From NCBI GenBank assembly GCA_011799875.1, contig CM022303.1, positions 296,744,362 through 296,808,361 of the forward strand: DNA of 64,000 bases. Reading direction: 5' to 3'. This stretch comes from Thinopyrum elongatum. Lineage: Eukaryota; Streptophyta; Magnoliopsida; Poales; Poaceae. A program made the translations under genes and the position numbers. The notes under the pieces are model-generated. The model did no database searches. It saw nothing but the letters and a program-made list of their open reading frames with translations, and was not told the origin of the DNA. Positions 53,776 through 64,000 of this stretch are shown one piece after another; the first letter of the stretch is position 1, and each line of letters opens with the position of its first letter.

Positions 53776-55880
53776 CTAGGCACGATCTCCGGGAGCTCCT
53801 GAAGGGGTCTTCTGGCTTGTAGCTTCGGTGTGCATAGACGGCGTTGCGATGAGTCCATCTGCAAATGCTTCAGCTGATGTCTGTGGAGCTGGAGGAGTTG
53901 ACACTGGAGGGGCAACTGTGGCTGTGGTGCCAGGAGCAGAATGAGCAGGCCTCAAGTCTGCAACTAGCTCAGCAGAAGACCTTTGTGCCCTTGGCACTGT
54001 CTGGAATCTATCTGTAGTAGTTCTGTTATCATTGTCCTCAGCATCATCTCTCAGCTTCTCAACAATAGCTTGAATCTCAGTGACCTTCACATCAAGGTTG
54101 TACATCTTATCCTCAACAATCCTCTCTAAGCTCTCCTGATTCTTAGTCAAGTTGGCCAAACTCTTCTCAATCCTCAAGGTAGCTTCTAGCAGGTATGTGA
54201 GCTGATCTTGCTTAGTCTTGAGATTCACAATGGATGCATCTGGAGCACTTGCTGCCTTTGCTGCTTTAGCAGCCTTTGCCTTTTCAGCTTTCTCTTGGGC
54301 CTCAACAGACGTAGGTTGAGTAGCATCCATGACAACTTCATTGTCCTCAAACTCTGGCCTAAGAGGTAGATGCTCATTGTCAAGTAGATATGTTCCAGTT
54401 CCAACCTTGGAATTGATCAACATTTGAATATGTGGAGCATATCCACATGACCTCTTTTGGTCAGCAAATGTCCTCTTGATAGTCTCTACTATCAGACTCA
54501 TGACCTTGAACTTTTGGGGTACATCAAACAGGTGTAGCAAGTTGATGGAATGGCCACGTATCATTCTATGATCTCTATACTTAGGCAATAAAGTATGCCT
54601 CAAGATATAGTTTATAGTGCCCAATCCAGCAAGCAGTTAGTAGATGGATCCAAACTTGTGAGTCTCTAGAGTTGCATCAGGAATAGGCTTGTACATGTGA
54701 GCCATTGTGTTATGGTCCATCCTTGGTTTGCCATACACATCTGTATCATTCTCTTCTTCCTCTAGAGAGTTGATGAGCTCAGCCCATTCTGAGATAGATG
54801 ACTGGTACCTGGTGCCCTCAGTCATCCACACTATCTTCCCATTTGGATAGAAGTGTGCAGTGGAGTAAAACTGCATTATCATCTCATCATTCCACTTAGT
54901 GAGTTCTTGTCCAACAAATCCATCAACTCCATTCAGCCTGAAGCTCTCATGAACATGGGGAAACTAATCTTCATTGGCATCAATGTATTCCCAATCAACC
55001 CACTTCATGTCAGTCACAATGGGCTTCTTGTCAAGCAACACAGTCTCAAAGAAGTCCTGTTGTTCTCTAGTGTGGAAACGGTAGTGAACGTCAGTCCTCC
55101 TCCTTGTGGCATATGGATCATTCTTTCTCCATAATCTCATACCTGCATCCTTTCTCAGTTTCATGTTCTCAGCAACTGGATGATCATCATTGTGGTCTGG
55201 AATCTTTGGCTTCAATTTCCTGAGCACTTGGGGCTCCTCATCTTCTTGCACTTCTGGCACTGGGGCCTTGTTCTTCTCAGCAGCTGATATGTTTCTGGTG
55301 GATCTCTTTGGAGCTGAAGTCTTGGGGGCAGACTTGGGCTTGGAGGGAGCAGCACCAGTTTTGATGGCATCTGCCATCAATTTCTGAGTCTTTGTAGGGG
55401 GTGCAACAGGCTCCTCCTCATCCTCATCTTCATCAGCATCCCTCATCATGGATGGTCTTCCAATAACTCTGGCAACAGTCTTCTTGACTCTCTCCTTCCT
55501 TTTCTTCTTTCCATCAGCAGCTTCACCTTCTTCTCTTGGCTCAAGAGTGAACTCCATGGTCTCATGTGCAGCAGTAGACTTTCTGACTTTGGACATGGGA
55601 GCTTTCTTGGCAGGAGCTTTCTCTAAAGGCCAGGATTGGTGGTGGCAGCTGCAGCATATTCCTTCATAAGGACTTTCTTCTTTGAGGTCACTTCTTCCTT
55701 AATTACAAAGTCTTCATCCTCACTGTCAGAATTCCTCTTCTTCCTCTATCTGGTAGCAGCTTTAGGCAAGTTGCTAGGGGTGCTTCTGCTACCCTCATCA
55801 TAGCTGCTGCTGGGACTAGTGCCCTGACTGAGGTTGACCTGTTCCTCTGATCTATTCTGACTATCACTGGCTTCTAACAT
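53776..55880 (-). pseudogene. Element G third (env-position) ORF, degenerate
   Basis: Starts at ATG 55880 (MLEASDSQNRSEEQ) and is broken by stops at about 55748 and 55636, a frame change before KAPMSKVRKS, and stops at about 54964 and 54640. Blocks: a charged Lys/Glu-rich N-terminus, RTDVHYRFHTREQQDFFETV, TAHFYPNGKIVWMTEGTRYQ, INYILRHTLLPKYRDHRMIR, and an Ala/Lys coiled-coil-like C-terminus (LRIEKSLANLTKNQESLERI). In SIRE-type elements this place is held by the ORF called env-like; I see no signal peptide or membrane span to support an envelope role, so function is unknown. Confidence 0.6.
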
Positions 55881-56024
55881 CTCTGTAAATTGACCCTGTG
55901 AATAGATAGATATGGGTAGAGAGGATGAGCATCACAAAAGCAGCTTGTTTTTGCAAACAATTGAGACAAAATCTTAATTTTAGTTTTCCGCAGAAAGCAT
56001 TTTGGAGCTACCGATATGATAATC

Positions 56025-56734
56025 TCGGTGACACCGAAGCACTTAACAGAGTCTAAACATGCAGTTTCGGTCAGACCGAGTTGCAGTTCGGTGACTCCGA
56101 GATGCTAGGATTTCACTGAGAAATTGCTTTCGGTCTCACCGATCAGTACGCTTCGGTCAGACCGAGTTGTACTTAGTGCAATGGCTAGGGCTAATCGGTG
56201 GGACCGAAAAATTCATTTCGGTCGGTCCGAGATGAGCTTGGCGGAAACCTAACCCTAAGATTTTGCATCAAATCTACTCTAAAGGAACTTTTGTGTGGAT
56301 GGGAAGCTTTCAATTATGGCAAGAAGATAGGCAAAAACTTTGTGCATTGAATCAGATAAAGGAATTTGCACAAAGGGTTCGAACCATACCCTAACTTGGT
56401 GATGGCTCACTACGGCGGCAACCGCAGAGAGAGATTTCATTGACGGTGGCGGAGACCTGCGGCAACGGCGCACAGGTGGGGACAGCGATGATCCGAAGAC
56501 CAAGGGGCGGTAGCAATGGGGGCGCAGGCTCGAGTGTTTGAAGGAATTTCCAAATGACGGGCTGCGGTATATATATACCCATGTGTTGTCGGTGGCGCCG
56601 AGTGGAACATCTCGGTGGCACCGAGATGCAAAACTGCTTGCAGTTACTGCAACTCGGTGAGACCGAATCGTTCTAATCGGTGGCACCGAGGTAAAAACCT
56701 AGATCAATCTAGTGGTTTTGGTGGGACCGAAATT
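56025..56734 (-). promoter_or_regulatory. Internal promoter-like region of element G with palindrome arrays
   Basis: A TATA run (TATATATATA) at 56568-56577 lies on the path to the env-position ORF on the minus strand. Immediately upstream in that direction (56589-56734) are about five TCGGTGNNACCGA palindromes; a further eight or so lie in the presumed leader (56025-56231). The layout repeats that of the LTR promoter of the same element. Confidence 0.55.
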
Positions 56735-57600
56735 CACAAGAAGGTTTTGGAAGTCAGCCCTTGACGAATCAGTGGCTCTGAGTGCTCCTCATCCGGAGGG
56801 CCCGTGAAAGACTTGTTCAAATTTTGTGATGTAGCATGAATAGAATTTGAGAAGAGAAAAAAGCATAGATAGCTAGAGAAGGTACTTAGGCATTCTTGTC
56901 CATCCATTTGGCCAACAAAAACCAAACAATCAAAACCACAAATGGATGTCCTCGAATGGAGAAATCATGCAACCAACATGCTCACATAATAAGATAGCAA
57001 ATGAAACATGTGTCAAAGCATGCACAAACAATTCTAGCATCTATCAAGCAATTGGCGATGACTGGGTCATCTATATATGAGTATATTGACTTAGGAGTCA
57101 AATGAGAACATTTGATCATAGGTCATACTCATCGTTTAAGCACAAGTGGGGGTTACCACTTTTACAAAAAGCATTAATGTGTTCACACCATTAGAGTTGC
57201 TTTAGCTCAATTCTTAGAGCAAAGCTCCCCCTAGATGTGATATCCCACCTAAGAGGGATGAACTAACCTTGGGTTTTGTCGACGATGACTTCATGTAGAT
57301 AGTGAAGATGTGGATGCTCAATGTTGATGTAGATCTTTTGGAGCAATCCATTGGAGTGTTGCACTTTCAATACCTACATGGGTTAGTCCCACAAGGAACA
57401 TACAAGGATATCCATAGACATAGAGTGAAACATGCATGTGATGATGTCCATGAAGGCATTAGGTTACCTTGTCGCTTGTCTTACCAACAAGAGGGTTTGT
57501 GACTCCATGAACAAGTGCAAGACATGAAAGTTGATTGCACATGTCCTTGCCAAAATGAATATGAGTGAAGTATGTTGGCGGAGTCACCCTCAAGAAAACT
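56735..57600. other. Element G non-coding segment at the site of the missing pol
   Basis: AT-rich, without RT, integrase or RNase H signatures on either strand. Contains GCTCCCCCTAGATGTGATAT near 57223. This is where pol would lie in a full SIRE element. Confidence 0.55.
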
Positions 57601-59880
57601 CTAGTTCTTCTTCTTTGGAATCCACATCAATTTGATGGGAATCCTTGGAGTTGTAGTCGTACTTGATGAAGTAGAACTTGACGTAGTCTTGGGAACCCAC
57701 TTGACCATGGCCTTAGGAGCTTCTTCAAATGAATCAATCTCTTCTTGAAGCTTGCCCTTGCCTTTTAGCTTGTGGTCTTATGGTGGAAGATCATCTTGAG
57801 CTTGTGTTCCCTTGAAAGAAGTGGGGTCATACTTCTCTTGTTGAGGAACAAATTTTGTCTTAGGGTATTGATCTTCTTCCCACTCAACTCCATTGGCATT
57901 GAACTTTCGTTCAAAACCAACACCTTGATTCTTCCGGTGCCTTCCTTGCTTGCGTACAATTTCCTCAAATTGCTTACTTCCGGCAAGGCTCTTGTAAACA
58001 CCTTTCTCTATAATTCCCTTCAATAAGCTATTTTCTTGCTCAAGTGTAACTTGGCTAAGAGAATCATTAGTGGAATTAAGAGTACTACTAGAAGCAACAA
58101 CATTGGATTTAACATGGTTATTGTTACTACTAGAGGAAGAATCTTTCTTGTTCTTATTGCTAGATTTTACTTGTGGCATATAAGTAGACAAGAGGAGACG
58201 TTTGGCAAGATAAGAAGAACTCTTCTTTCGAAGATCATCATTGATAGATTTTAGGAACTCATGCTCTTGCTCTAAATTTAGCTTCTCGAAGCGTAGCTTC
58301 TCTTGAGTCCTTTGGAGCTCTCTATGATCCTCTAGAGTTGTTTCATGAGCTAACTTAAGAGTGTTTAGTTCTTTAGTTAGACGCTCAATCTCCTTCTTAT
58401 CATTGTCATTCGTTTCATCTTGATTAGCATGATTACTAGCAAATTCATCATAGTTTTCATCACTAGTGTTGTCAACAAGTAAATCATCATCACCTAGCAA
58501 ATCATCTTCATCACTATTGAAGCCTATTTGGCCTATTTATGAGACCCGACGTATGATCCTTCACAATCAGGCTCAAAGTCTTTGTTGGAAACATTTTTTA
58601 ATAGCAAACAAAATCAACATACTCGGGGTGTGATACCTTAGGGCCTTTAGCCATGAAGCATCTTCCAATTCCTTCATTTGGTGAGTCAAATATGTCGTAG
58701 GAGTTGGATGACACAAGTGCAAGACCGGCAACACCTTCATCTTGAGTATAGTCGGAGTCGGAGTGACAGCTTCTCTCGGAGTAGTTGTCGGAGTCGGAGC
58801 CGAATACCCATTCACCAACGTGAGCTTGATGTCTTCGTCTTGTGTAGCTCTTTGATGACTTGTCCTTCCTTTCCGAATCCTTGCTTCTACGAGAGGGTCT
58901 TCATTCATAACGATCATCTCTAGTCCTTCTCTCTCTCTTGGAGGTGATTCATCTCTTCTACTCCTCCTTCTTGGTGAATCTTCTCTTTTCTTGTAGAGGG
59001 CCATACACTCATTGGAGTAGTGTCCGAGTCTTCCACAATTGTAGCAATTACGATCACGACTAGAAGATCTTTTGTCATTGTAGGATCTTGACTTGGAGCT
59101 TCTCTCTTTGCATCTATTCTTGTAGAACTTGTTGAAGTTCTTCACCATTAAGCTCAATTCTTCATTGGAGACGTGCTTCTCACTTGATATTGTGGGAGCA
59201 TCACTTCAAGCTTTGTAAGCACCACTTGACTTGTTGTGGAGCTCTTCCTTATCCTTGAGTGACATCTCATGAGCAACAATTCTACCGATGACTTCCGTGG
59301 GCTTGAGATCTTTGTAGTTGGGCATCATTTGGATCAAGGTGCACACGGTATCATATTTTCCATCCAAGGCTCTTAGGATCTTCTTGATGATGAACTTGTC
59401 GGGCATCTCTTCGCTTCCTAAGCCGGCAATCTCATTTGTGATGAGAGCAAGCCTAGAGTACATCTCGGCGACTCCTTCACCATCCTTCATCTTGAACTTG
59501 TCAAGTTGACTTTGAAGCACAAACAATTTGGATTCCTTGATGGACTTGGTACCTTCGTGCATATCAACCAAAGTATCCCAAATTTCCTTTGCATTCTCAA
59601 GGCGGCTGATTTTGTTGAATTCTTCAGGGCACAATCCATTAAAGAGAATATCGCAAGCTTGAGCATTGTATTGCAACATCTTCATTTCTTCCGCTGACGC
59701 TTCACGATCCGGTTCTTTTCCATCCTCGAAGAAATCACCTTGCAAGCCAATACGCACAATAGCCCAAATGGCGGGGTTATGACCAAGAATATGCATTTTC
59801 ATCTTATGCTTCCAACTAGCAAAATTAGTACCATCAAAGTAGGGACCTCTACGATGGTAATTTCCCTCGCTAGACGCCAC
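57601..59880 (-). pseudogene. Element G gag (UBN2-type Copia gag), start codon changed
   Basis: Block 59880-59206 has the Copia gag pattern (YFDGTNFASWKHKMKMHI, CPEEFNKISRLENAKEIWD, LFVLQSQLDKFKMKDGEGV, FIIKKILRALDGKYDTVC). The expected ATG before ASSEGNYH is GTG at 59880. After a stop at 59206-59208, a zinc knuckle CYNCGRLGHYSNEC (CX2CX4HX4C, about 59045). A frameshift near 58900, stops at about 58573, then 58500-57778: an acidic coiled-coil segment (KKEIERLTKELNTLKLAHE, LEQENSLLKGIIEKGVYK) and HRKNQGVGFERKFN. Ends IKLMWIPKKKN with a stop at 57601-57603. Particle protein when intact. Confidence 0.8.
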
Positions 59881-59950
59881 ACTCTCCTAGGTTGTGAAAC
59901 CAAGGCTATGATCACCAAAGCTATGGAAATCAAGGCTAATGGAGACCAAA

Positions 59951-59962
59951 GCTCTGATACCA
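59951..59962 (-). other. Primer binding site of element G (initiator tRNA-Met)
   Basis: Minus strand TGGTATCAGAGC, two bases inside the 5' LTR edge at 59965. This is the standard complement of the plant initiator tRNA-Met 3' end and sets the orientation of G. Confidence 0.92.
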
Positions 59963-59964
59963 CT

Positions 59965-61446
59965 TGTAGGATCGAAAGTAGGTCTAGAGGGGGGTGATTA
60001 GACTACTTGACCAAATAAAAATCTAACCTTTTCCCAATTTTAGTTGTGGGCAGATTTTAGCAAATAGCACAAGTCAAGCAATCAACCCACACATGCAATT
60101 CAAAAATTGTAGCAGCGGAAAGTAGAACATTGCATATGAAGGTAAAGGGAAGGGTTTGGAGAGTGCAAACGCAATGAAGACACGGAGATTTTTTGCGTGG
60201 TTCCGATAGGTGGTGCTATCGTACATCCACGTTGATGGAGACTTCAACCCACGAAGGGTAACGGTTGCGCGAGTTCACGGAGGGCTCCACCCACGAAGGG
60301 TCCACGAAGAAGCAACCTTGTCTATCCCACCATGGCCATCGCCCATGAAGGACTTGCCTCACTCGGGTAGATCTTCATGAAGTAGGCGATCTCCTTGCCC
60401 TTACAAACTTCTTGGTTCAACTCCACATCTTGTCGGAGGCTCCCAAGTTACACCTAACCAATCTAGGAGACACCACTCTCCAAAAGGTAACAAATGGTGT
60501 GTTGATGATGAACTCCTTGCTCTTGTGCTTCAAATGATAGTCTCCCCAGCACTCAACTCTCTCACACAGATTTGGATATGGTGGAAAGATGATTTGAGTG
60601 GAAAGCAACTTGGGGAAGGCTAGAAATCAAGATTCTTGTGGTAGGATTGGTATATCTTGATCTCAACACATGAGTAGGTGGTTCTCTCTCAGAAAATGTA
60701 TGCTGGAAGTGTAGGCACATTCTGATGGCTCTCTCACATATGGAGAAGGGAGGGGTATATATAGCCTCCACACAAAATCCAACCGTTACACACATTTGAC
60801 CCAACTCGGTCAGACCGAATAGATGAACTCGGTGAGACCGATTCAGTTCAAAATGTGAACATTAGGAATCTCGATGGGACCGACTGGAACAACTTGGTGG
60901 GACCGATGTGCTAGGGCTTAGGGCAAACATCATCTCGGTGGCTTCGATTGCATCAACTCGGTGAGACCGAAGTGAAGCAATAGGGTAACAGAGATTTGGT
61001 TAAGCCATCTAGGTGAGACCGATCGCTATTTTGGTGAGACCAAAATAATTGCAATAGGCAACAGAGAGTTGGCAAGGCCATCTCGATGAGACCGAGATCC
61101 ATATCGGTGTGACCGAACTGTTAGGGTTTCTGGAAGTGGCTATGTCATATGAACTCGGTGGCGCCGGGTAGAAAGAATCGGTGGGGCCGAGTTGGACTTT
61201 AGGATTTTGACATATTTGGATGGAGAAAGTGGTTGAGGGTATTTGGAGCAATATCACTAAGCATTTGAGCAAGCAAGCCATTAAGCAACACCTCATCCCC
61301 TTTTAATAGTATTGGCTTTCCTATGGACTCAATGTGATCTTGGATCACTAAAACAAAGATGAAGAGTCTTGAGCTTTAGCCAATGCATGTCCTTTGCATT
61401 TTGAGGGGTCCACATTTCTAGTCCATGCCATGCCATTCATTGAACT
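59965..61446 (-). repeat. Element G 5' LTR, visible part (1482 bp)
   Basis: Plus strand TGTAGGATCGAAAG onward, parallel to 51669-53245. TATA (minus) at 60756-60763, and about twelve TCGGTGNGACCGA-type palindromes at 60805-61190. Broken at CATTGAACT (61446) by element E; the left LTR continues CATTGAACTCTCTG there. Confidence 0.88.
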
Positions 61447-62307
61447 TGTCGGATTCAGGGATCCACAGACCCAAGAAAGGTTCGAACTACAGGGCATGTG
61501 TGTAGGACTCAACCTATCCAGCCAACCAGCTCATCGCCCTACGGCCTAGCTCGATGCACACGAACAAGGAAGAAGATGAACACGGTAGTTTACCCTGGTT
61601 CGGGCCACCTTGCGGTGTAAGACCCTACTCCTGCTTTGTGGTGGATTGGCCTCACGAGGGGCTGAGGATGAACTAGTATAAGGGATGAACAACCTCGCGA
61701 GGTCTATGGGTGTGGGAATTAGTTGGCGAGGTTCAGATCCCCTCTACGGTGGTGGCTAACCTATACTTATAGTGGCCTCGGTCCTCTTCCCCCAAATCAT
61801 AGGCGGGAAGGGATCCCACAGTGGCCAATTTGAAAGGGGACAAGTAGTACATCTTATCCTGACGAAAGGTGGTCTTCGCCTACAAAGCCTCTGGTCGTGA
61901 CACAGCAGTGGGCTCGACGATGACATCCGTCCTGCCAACCTGGCGGTCTTGGTCTTGTAGCACTAGAATGGAAACCTTTGCCAGGCTCCTTGGGAACCCG
62001 CGCCTGCGCTTGCCTCCTTAGCACCAAAGGGGAAACTGCCTCTTCTACGCCCGCTGGCGCCCGCCTGGCCTTGGTCATCATGGCTTGCGTCATCGCAACC
62101 TCATGAGGTTGGGTACCTGCATAGAAATCTCCGCTCCTCAGGAGGCAGCCTGGGGAGGCCGCTCCCTCGGGAGGTCTTGGCGTCGTCCCCCTCGCGAGGG
62201 TCTAGTCTTGATAGCCTTGTAGACAAGCCATACCAGGCCGTTGATGGAGCCACGCCATGGGCCACAGGCAGGCAAGTCTGGGTACCCTGGTTCCCAGAAC
62301 ACCGACA
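61447..62307 (-). repeat. Element E 3' LTR (861 bp)
   Basis: Plus strand TGTCGGATTCAGGGATCC to ACACCGACA, the same ends as the C LTR and similar throughout. Contains AACCTCGCGAGGTC near 61691 and CCCCTCGCGAGGGTC near 62188. Followed by GTAGCCCCCGGG (polypurine on the minus strand). Confidence 0.85.
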
Positions 62308-62637
62308 GTAGCCCCCGGGCCCAAGGCACGCTCGGACTTGGCTTCGCGGGCCAGGGCGAAGCGTCGCGGGCCCCAATCGTCTGCGGGCCAGGCCGATGCA
62401 TGGCGCTTGATGGGACGTGGGCGCCTCCGCTTCCCCACGTCACCTCGGCAACTGCCCGACTTGACAACTGCCTGGCGCATGCAGCGGGGCCATCATGGCT
62501 TGGAATGTGAGAGGCCACCGGTTAGACTTCCTCCGGCTATAAATGAGGGAAGGGGGCGGAGCCCCCAACCCATCTTCATCTTCTTGCTGCTTGTTCCTTC
62601 TTCTTCTCCGCCGCGCCGCCATCTCCCCAAAGCACCC
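62308..62637 (+). promoter_or_regulatory. Promoter and leader of the element E antisense ORF
   Basis: TATA box TATAAAT at 62538-62544, 100 bp before ATG 62638; GGGGGCGGAGCCCCCA follows as in C. Same position relative to the LTR as in C. Confidence 0.6.
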
Positions 62638-63471
62638 ATGGCGCCAGTGAGGAGGTTCTCGGTCGCCGAGAAGGGAAAGGCCCCCAAGGAGGGACTAGGC
62701 TCGCCACCGCCCAAGAGGGGCCGCGGCCGTCCCCGCAAGTATGCCGCGACGCCGGCAGTTGCTCCCCGGGGGCGCGGGCGCACCCCCTCGAAGGTCGGTG
62801 CCGCTTCTGGTGGTCTTGGGAGGATTCCCTCCTGCGCCGGAAGCTGCCGCGGCTATGGCGGTATTGGCCAAGGGAGGAAGCACTCGGCGGCCGTCCGGCC
62901 ACCGCGCCCAAGATCCCACTCGGTCGATGCGTCCTCGGAGCTCATGGTGTGGGCGGAGAGGCCGGCAGGCACCTGGTTCTAGCTCCCGCCCTTCTTCGCG
63001 GGTGCGGTGCCGGCCGAAGGGCCTGGCGGCCTCTGGCTGCAGGCTGACGGTTGCTGCAGCAAGACCTCATGGGTGGAGGTTGAGGTCACCCCTGCCGGCA
63101 ATGTGTTCCTGAACCATGGGTGGCAGTTGTTCGCCCGCGTGCGCGGCCTGCAGGGGAAATGTACCCTCCACTTCAGGCATGACGGAGCGGCGACCCTCTA
63201 TGTCAGGATCTTCGGGGAAGACGGCAGGTGCCTGGGGTGTTGCCCGGAGGGTGACGATGACGACGATGACGCCCAACCCTCCGACGACGACGATCGGAGG
63301 GGTGGAGGCATCGTCGGTAGTGAACTCGCCCTTGGCGATGGCCGCGACGCGTCCAGCGGCGGTGGCTCTTCTTCCGGGAAGAGCACGAGCGATGATGACT
63401 ACAATGAGCCGCCACGCCGCCGGGCCCGGACCGAGGAGGGCGACGAGCCACCCCGCATTGCGCTCCAGTGA
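62638..63471 (+). pseudogene. Antisense AT-hook/B3-like ORF of element E, one stop
   Basis: MAPVRRFSVAEKGKAP start. Residues 26-34, KRGRGRPRK, are a textbook AT-hook (core GRP flanked by basic residues), decayed in C. A stop TAG at 62980-62982 after AGTW-F is the only break; the frame continues in phase. B3-like part: LMVWAERPAGTWF before the stop, then GLWLQADGCC, VEVEVTPAGNVFLNHGWQ, LFARVRGLQG, LHFRHDGAATLYVRIFGE. Acidic tail EGDDDDDD and PSDDDD, then SSSGKSTSDDDYNEPP and a natural stop after RIALQ. Function inferred as DNA binding. Confidence 0.63.
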
Positions 63472-64000
63472 AGTAGGAGGAGGACTCTGACTGAGCGCGG
63501 TCGTCGCTGGAGCTAGGCCTCAGGAACCGCGGTGGTCGTGAGGCCGCTTTTGCTTCTTCTTTTTTTCTTTTTCCCTGCATCAAGAAGTAGAAGGCCTTGC
63601 CAGGGCATGTAATGAACCATGGCACTTGCGCTGTTATATTAACATTTTTATATCGCATCCTGGCATTCGTGTCGCTAGTAATTGATGGGTTCTTGCTGAT
63701 CGCGATTAGGATAACTTAGCTTAGTGCGCTTGGGGTAGACTCCCATGCCGCGAGGGCGTGCTTCTCTGGAGCTTGGATCTTCTGCGTGCCCCTCGTTCCA
63801 GAGAGATCCTACCAGGAGTTTTCCTCTTGAGGATCCGAAGGTTCTCAGGCCTCAGGGGGCACCCAGTAGCCGTGAAGCCGATCTTTAGCGGGCCGTGAAG
63901 ATATGGGACCTCCGGAGGGGTCTCATAGGGTGCCGCGCCCCACGCGAGCCCCTGAGCGAGGGCTGATCGTCGCTGGTACGCCGGGTCGCGATGCCCGGTG
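63472..64000. other. Element E 3' tail of antisense ORF and linker
   Basis: Pyrimidine-rich TTTTTTTCTTTTTCCCTGC near 63560 parallels C near 6430-6450. GGATAACTTAGCTTAG near 63709 matches C near 7770, and CGTCGCTGGTACGCCGGGTC at 63968-63987 is the start of the module duplicated in the C linker. No gene. Confidence 0.5.

Larger units (their letters stand above)
51669..61446 (-). mobile_element. SIRE/Maximus-like Copia element G, pol missing, 5' LTR split by E
   Basis: Reads right to left: 5' LTR (59965-61446, interrupted), tRNA-Met PBS, gag (59880-57601), non-coding DNA with an internal promoter, an ORF in the env position (55880-53776), polypurine tract, 3' LTR (53245-51669). No integrase, RT or RNase H is present. 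The last 100 or so bases of the 5' LTR should lie beyond E, outside the window. The gag type, tRNA-Met PBS and third ORF fit the SIRE lineage of Copia. Confidence 0.85.
61447..64000 (-). mobile_element. Ty3/gypsy element E, relative of C, runs out of window
   Basis: LTR (61447-62307), polypurine tract, antisense B3-like ORF and linker in the same order as the left end of C. Left flank GAACT (61442-61446) is the expected half of a target duplication; the other end is not visible. Inserted in the 5' LTR of G, so younger than G. Confidence 0.85.

Noticed and set aside
53776..55880. Envelope glycoprotein in element G
   Set aside because: The position fits the so-called env-like ORF, but I see no signal peptide, membrane span or Cys-rich ectodomain, so the name would be unsupported.

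Overview
The window looks like repeat-dense grass nuclear DNA, most likely Triticeae (wheat, Aegilops, barley or rye). The basis is recognition of Triticeae-style LTR retrotransposons (LTRs opening TGATACGTCTCC, SIRE/Maximus-like Copia LTRs, Tat-lineage Ty3/gypsy elements with a second RNase H), a Stowaway MITE and spliced plant B3 genes. No tRNA, rRNA, CRISPR or bacterial gene was seen. Element letters A-H are mine; I did not assign published family names.

Layout. 1-1397: fragments of two other gypsy LTRs and a short unassigned stretch. 1398-35464: one large nest. Gypsy element B (+ strand, Tat-like, 3' LTR truncated) was entered by element C (4381-17528, - strand, duplication CCCGC) and by element A (18205-28896, + strand, same family as B, duplication ATCAG). 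C in turn holds solo LTR D (6513-7428, duplication CTTTA) and internally deleted element H (11173-15926, duplication CGCGC). 35465-about 47200: a low-copy island with a minus-strand B3-domain gene whose exons are partly triplicated, an orphan coiled-coil ORF, a 5.2 kb tandem array of 503-bp units with dimeric higher-order structure, and a plus-strand B3 gene cut off at its 3' end. About 47200-51627: 3' part of gypsy element F with a spliced antisense coiled-coil gene. 51669 to the end: SIRE-like Copia element G (- strand) lacking pol but keeping gag and an env-position ORF; its 5' LTR is split at 61446 by element E, a relative of C that runs out of the window.

How the parts relate. A, B, C and E each carry, antisense between pol and the 3' LTR, an ORF with a basic (in E a clear AT-hook) segment, a B3-like fold signature and an acidic Ser/Asp-rich tail, each behind its own TATA box. 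F has an LTR related to A and B but a different antisense cargo. With the two host-type B3 genes this gives six B3-like loci in 64 kb. Each retroelement group also carries its own CG-containing palindromic word dispersed through LTR and internal DNA: TCGGTGNGACCGA in G, CCTCGCGAGG in C/E, CCGGCAAG/CTTGCCGGG in A/B/F. My best candidate for something new is a retroelement-encoded DNA-binding protein acting on family-specific words. That is inference, not shown by the sequence.

Almost all retroelement ORFs contain stops, frameshifts or deletions, so I call them pseudogenes unless stated otherwise.
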